Source: Vairimorpha ceranae (lineage: Eukaryota > Microsporidia > Nosematidae). Taken from it: a stretch of 64,000 nucleotides of DNA. Shown here piece after piece: positions 61,096-64,000 of this stretch. Position numbers and translations under genes: made by a program. The notes below the pieces were generated by a model, which was not told the origin of the DNA, searched no databases, and saw only the letters and a list, made by a program, of their open reading frames with translations. Every line of letters begins with the position of its first letter. Within the stretch, counting starts at the first letter, position 1. The stretch covers positions 1 to 64,000 of the forward strand of contig NW_020169296.1 in the NCBI RefSeq assembly GCF_000988165.1, given 5' to 3'.

Positions 61096-61864
61096 AGTCG
61101 GTGTAATTATAGGGTATAATTTTTTTAAAAAAGTACATCTTAAATTTACATTGCTATTAATTTTATATAATTTTTTCTATTAGCGTATTGTCGAGCGTGC
61201 AGCATGTAAAAATCGTAGTTTATGTTAAGAGATTTAACCCACATCAACAAAAATATTATCACACTAAATTGTTGTAATCAAAAGTGCATTATACGTGCAA
61301 CGATTTGCAATAAAAAACACTAACAGTTTTAAAGAAAAACAAGTGACTTTAAATTAACTTGATGTTAGCATTATTTATATAAATACACAATACAATCTCA
61401 AGAAAGCATTAAAATAAAAAAAACGTAATTAGCCGAGGATGCGACATTTATAAGCGCATCAAATTTGTTAAAATTTTGAAAATTCGATTAAAGTTAATTT
61501 ATATACACTTAATAATCTAAAAACTAAATTTATAAAATAATATTAAGACATAAATAAAGTATTTTTATTGTTGTATCAACACCAACATGTTGTTTTTTAA
61601 AAAAAGACTCTTTAAAATAATAAAATCTTTCAAAACGGTCGAAAAAGTAAAAATAAGTCTATTTTTTTGCTAAGTGATTTTGTAAAATATTTACGTTTTG
61701 TACATATTCTATTTCTATAAAATTTTAATATTCTTTTTTTCTTTAGATTTTATCAGCTTTTAGTCTAAATTTAATATTTTAAATTGTGTTTAAAAATACT
61801 TAAAATTGACATTTGTTTCATTAATGCTATAATTGTACCGAAATACAATTAACAGACAATAATA
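61096..61864. other. AT-rich spacer
   Basis: No gene was recognised. It separates the integrase relic from the Helitron relic. Confidence 0.4.
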
Positions 61865-62330
61865 AAATAATTAATATGTTAATTCAAGATATATTACTGC
61901 ACCGGAAGCATACTGAAAATTTTAATGGACATATATCCTTAAGTCTCGAATTTACTAATGCTGAACAGCCTTCTTGAATTCTTTCTCATAAGTTAGAACT
62001 AAAATTAGGTGCAATAATAATGTGCATAGGAACATTGATCCAAAGCTTGAATTTTTTAATGAAACTAGATTGTGTATAAATGTCTTAAAAGACAATTATA
62101 TAAATGGCGAAATTTTTAAAGAAGATGAAAAAGAAAGTTAGTAATACTTTTAAGAATTAATAAAATGCCAAGTGTGATTTTATTCATATTTTTATTAAAA
62201 TGAAAACGGGTTATCTGTTAAATTGTCATATGCCTTGACAATATATAAGGCCCAGGGACAGTCTTTCGAAAAGGTTGGTGTGTATCCTGCTAATTAAGTT
62301 TTATTGTTTCCAACTACATGTAGCCCCTTT
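61865..62330 (+). pseudogene. Decayed Helitron/PIF1-type helicase fragment
   Basis: Plus-strand frames, broken. The first is YVNSRYITAPEAYWKF (about 61872-61920), like 'YV.SRY.sapEA.WR.f' in the Helitron Rep-helicase polyprotein. LKLGAIIM and then RNIDPKLEFFNETRLCINVL follow (about 62000-62090), like the Pif1 'G..VMLLRNLD...GL.NGTR'. The last is LSYALTIYKAQGQSFEKVGV (about 62222-62285), like 'AFAMTINKSQGQTFEKVGIYL'. The order matches Helitron ORFs, but the parts are compressed by deletion and interrupted by stops. It is a relic only. Confidence 0.75.
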
Positions 62331-62630
62331 CGAATATGTTTGCAATGTAAAATACAACTGGCTACACTACTTAAAAGAAAACAAAAGATATTGTCATTTA
62401 AATACTTCTTTATACTGTAAACAAGATGTTTAGCTATAGAAATTTTCAATAGGCATAAGGGGTCCCTTTTAAATTATCAAGAAAGATAAAAATTACGAAG
62501 TGTTCTGTTCATAGGACAGGATGCTTTAGATATTGTTTATTAGAATTTTCCAAATGTAAATTATTTTAAATTGACAAAAATTTTTTTTCATTTAAAAATG
62601 CATTTATTATAAAAAATTTATTAAGTAAAT

Positions 62631-64000
62631 CTACTCCTCATTTTTTAATCTTTCCTCTATTTCTCTTTTTATAATACCATAAACTGAATTTTCATTTTTT
62701 AGATCAATAGCATCCATAATTTTTTTATAATTTTCAAATATTGTATAAAATTCTTCTAATACATTTGAAGATGAATGATTTAAACCTGATTTTTCCATTT
62801 CATGCATTTCAGATTTATAAATCAATAATCTAGGATGGCAAGTTTCTGCATAAGCTTTGCAAATTATAAATGCATAAAATAATTCGACCATGTTACTAAC
62901 AGTAATAAACTCACATCTTGATAAAGTATTATAAAATGTTTTGACTTTTTCGGCTTCTTCAGAGATTAATTTGTCATTAAAAAATAATTTTCTATATTTT
63001 AAATACTTATTGTTAATATCATTATTAATTTCGCTAGGTAACTTTGGTGTATTGTTTTTCAACCAAAATATTAATACTTTGTAATAGAAACTTGGTGTAT
63101 CACTAGTAATTTTATCAATAATTGCCCCAATAGTATTCTTAGAAAGCGTGTTATACAAAATCATAATTGCACATGCTTTTGCCGAGGTAATTTCTAAAAA
63201 TTCCTTACAAAATTTTTCAGATTTGGCACGAATATCTGTTGGTTCTTGATTTTGTTCCATTTCCTTGTTCCAATTAGCAATTATTCTTTTCCGTTGACAA
63301 TTTAAGCACTTTGTTATATTAAAATTTTCATGTTTTACATTTTCACAATTCTCCCTTGATGTATCAATTAAAGAAATACCATTAATTTTATTTAAATATT
63401 CAAACTTAACGAAATCAAAATTATCAAAATACTTATTAAACTCTTCTTGATCAATTATACATTCTATTGCTTGCAATAAATTACTTTTAAAATGATTATC
63501 TAGATCTAGATCTTTTCCTGGTATTTTGATTGTATCTATTTCACCATCTTTCATACTTGGAATATGAATTACGGGCTGATAATTTTCATCTAGGGCTAAA
63601 AAATTCCAGTTTAGTATTGGAGACCTTGATAAATCTAAATCTGGAATTATACGTAAAGATGGATATTTTTTTTTAATCGAATTTGTTATCTGTTGGCACG
63701 CATTTTGTATTAGTTTAGCATAAATGTTATAAAATTTGAAATTTATATAAGAAATTTTCCCAGTAAATTTTTCTAACTTTGAAATTTTATATATTACGGG
63801 TTCTAACTTTTTTAACTCATAATACTTAACTGTTAAAGACTTTTCTTCTTTAAAGGTAATGGTCGGGGTATGTTCCTCTAACTCAGCTGTTTCACAGCTT
63901 AATTTCTGTGTATATAGAGAAATTGAAAAAACAAAATGACGATCATTTTGAAAAAAGTTAGCACTTACTGGTTTAAAATTCTCATTATCAAGTCTCTTTT
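62631..64000 (-). CDS. Unrecognised protein, 5' part beyond the right edge
   Basis: The minus-strand frame is open from the stop at 62631-62633 to the window edge, at least 455 residues. The visible N-terminal part is beta-like and charged (KFTGKISYINFKFYNIYAKL, IPDLDLSRSPILNWNFLAL). The C-terminal part is helical, with a CLNCQRKR element and a helix ending EIEERLKNEE. I recognise no family. An internal Met at 63554 has no CCC signal, and the open frame continues well beyond it, so it is not the start. It may belong with the accessory genes of this region, but no similarity to the paralog pair at 54289/57224 is evident. Confidence 0.75.
   Translation of the reverse strand, partial: KRLDNENFKPVSANFFQNDRHFVFSISLYTQKLSCETAELEEHTPTITFKEEKSLTVKYYELKKLEPVIYKISKLEKFTGKISYINFKFYNIYAKLIQNACQQITNSIKKKYPSLRIIPDLDLSRSPILNWNFLALDENYQPVIHIPSMKDGEIDTIKIPGKDLDLDNHFKSNLLQAIECIIDQEEFNKYFDNFDFVKFEYLNKINGISLIDTSRENCENVKHENFNITKCLNCQRKRIIANWNKEMEQNQEPTDIRAKSEKFCKEFLEITSAKACAIMILYNTLSKNTIGAIIDKITSDTPSFYYKVLIFWLKNNTPKLPSEINNDINNKYLKYRKLFFNDKLISEEAEKVKTFYNTLSRCEFITVSNMVELFYAFIICKAYAETCHPRLLIYKSEMHEMEKSGLNHSSSNVLEEFYTIFENYKKIMDAIDLKNENSVYGIIKREIEERLKNEE

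Overview
The window looks like a piece of a microsporidian nuclear genome, one of the AT-rich, larger-genome, transposon-bearing kind. The evidence is strong AT bias, uninterrupted and shortened versions of eukaryotic core genes, very tight spacing inside gene clusters, a probable mitosome import subunit (Pam16), and above all a CCC (occasionally GGG) tract a few bases before most predicted start codons. That tract is a published hallmark of microsporidian genes. No tRNA, rRNA or CRISPR array was recognised. All functions are assigned by reading the sequence and remembering protein families; no database search was run.

Layout. Positions 1-380 carry the 3' end of a probable LTR retrotransposon entering from the left. 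From 700 to 22000 gene clusters alternate with 0.5-1.7 kb AT-rich spacers: PGS1, TAF10 and a membrane AAA ATPase; a complete but dead Tc1-type transposon (6252-7727); then SRP72, GDP-mannose pyrophosphorylase, SAC1 phosphatase, eIF2A, PP1, an AIR-type zinc-knuckle protein, VAP/Scs2, LSM7, PAM16, a Mo25-like protein, an RBM26/27-like protein and asparaginyl-tRNA synthetase. From 22000 to 30400 lies a gene desert holding decayed integrase and IS1595/ISXO2-like transposase remnants. One orphan gene follows (30414). From 32700 to 53000 comes a dense block: ethanolamine/choline phosphotransferase, CFT1/CPSF160, SF3B1/Hsh155, UTP14, PSF3, eIF2-alpha, a 71-residue orphan, NHP2, a PAT1-like protein, a CDK9-like kinase, DCP1, a Mei2-type RRM protein, an R-SNARE, alanyl-tRNA synthetase, a 60-residue C2H2 zinc finger and a tail-anchored inositol-polyphosphate 5-phosphatase. 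From 53000 to the right edge is an accessory region: two close paralogs of an unrecognised family, relics of at least four transposon types (IS1595-like, integrase, Helitron, possible Tc1), and an unrecognised gene running off the right edge.

How the genes fit together. Themes are pre-mRNA 3' processing, splicing and transcription elongation (CFT1, SF3B1, CDK9-like kinase, TAF10), RNA turnover (DCP1, PAT1-like, LSM7, AIR), translation (eIF2-alpha, eIF2A, AlaRS, AsnRS), ribosome biogenesis (UTP14, NHP2), and ER lipid or phosphoinositide metabolism and traffic (phosphotransferase, SAC1, VAP, 5-phosphatase, R-SNARE, SRP72). Two perfect-period minisatellites (10 x 34 bp and 7 x 24 bp) fill spacers directly upstream of CCC-ATG starts. 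I found no clearly new biological system. The best leads are the paralog pair with matching promoter stubs, the start-proximal minisatellites, Pam16, and the IR/DR structure of the Tc1 element.
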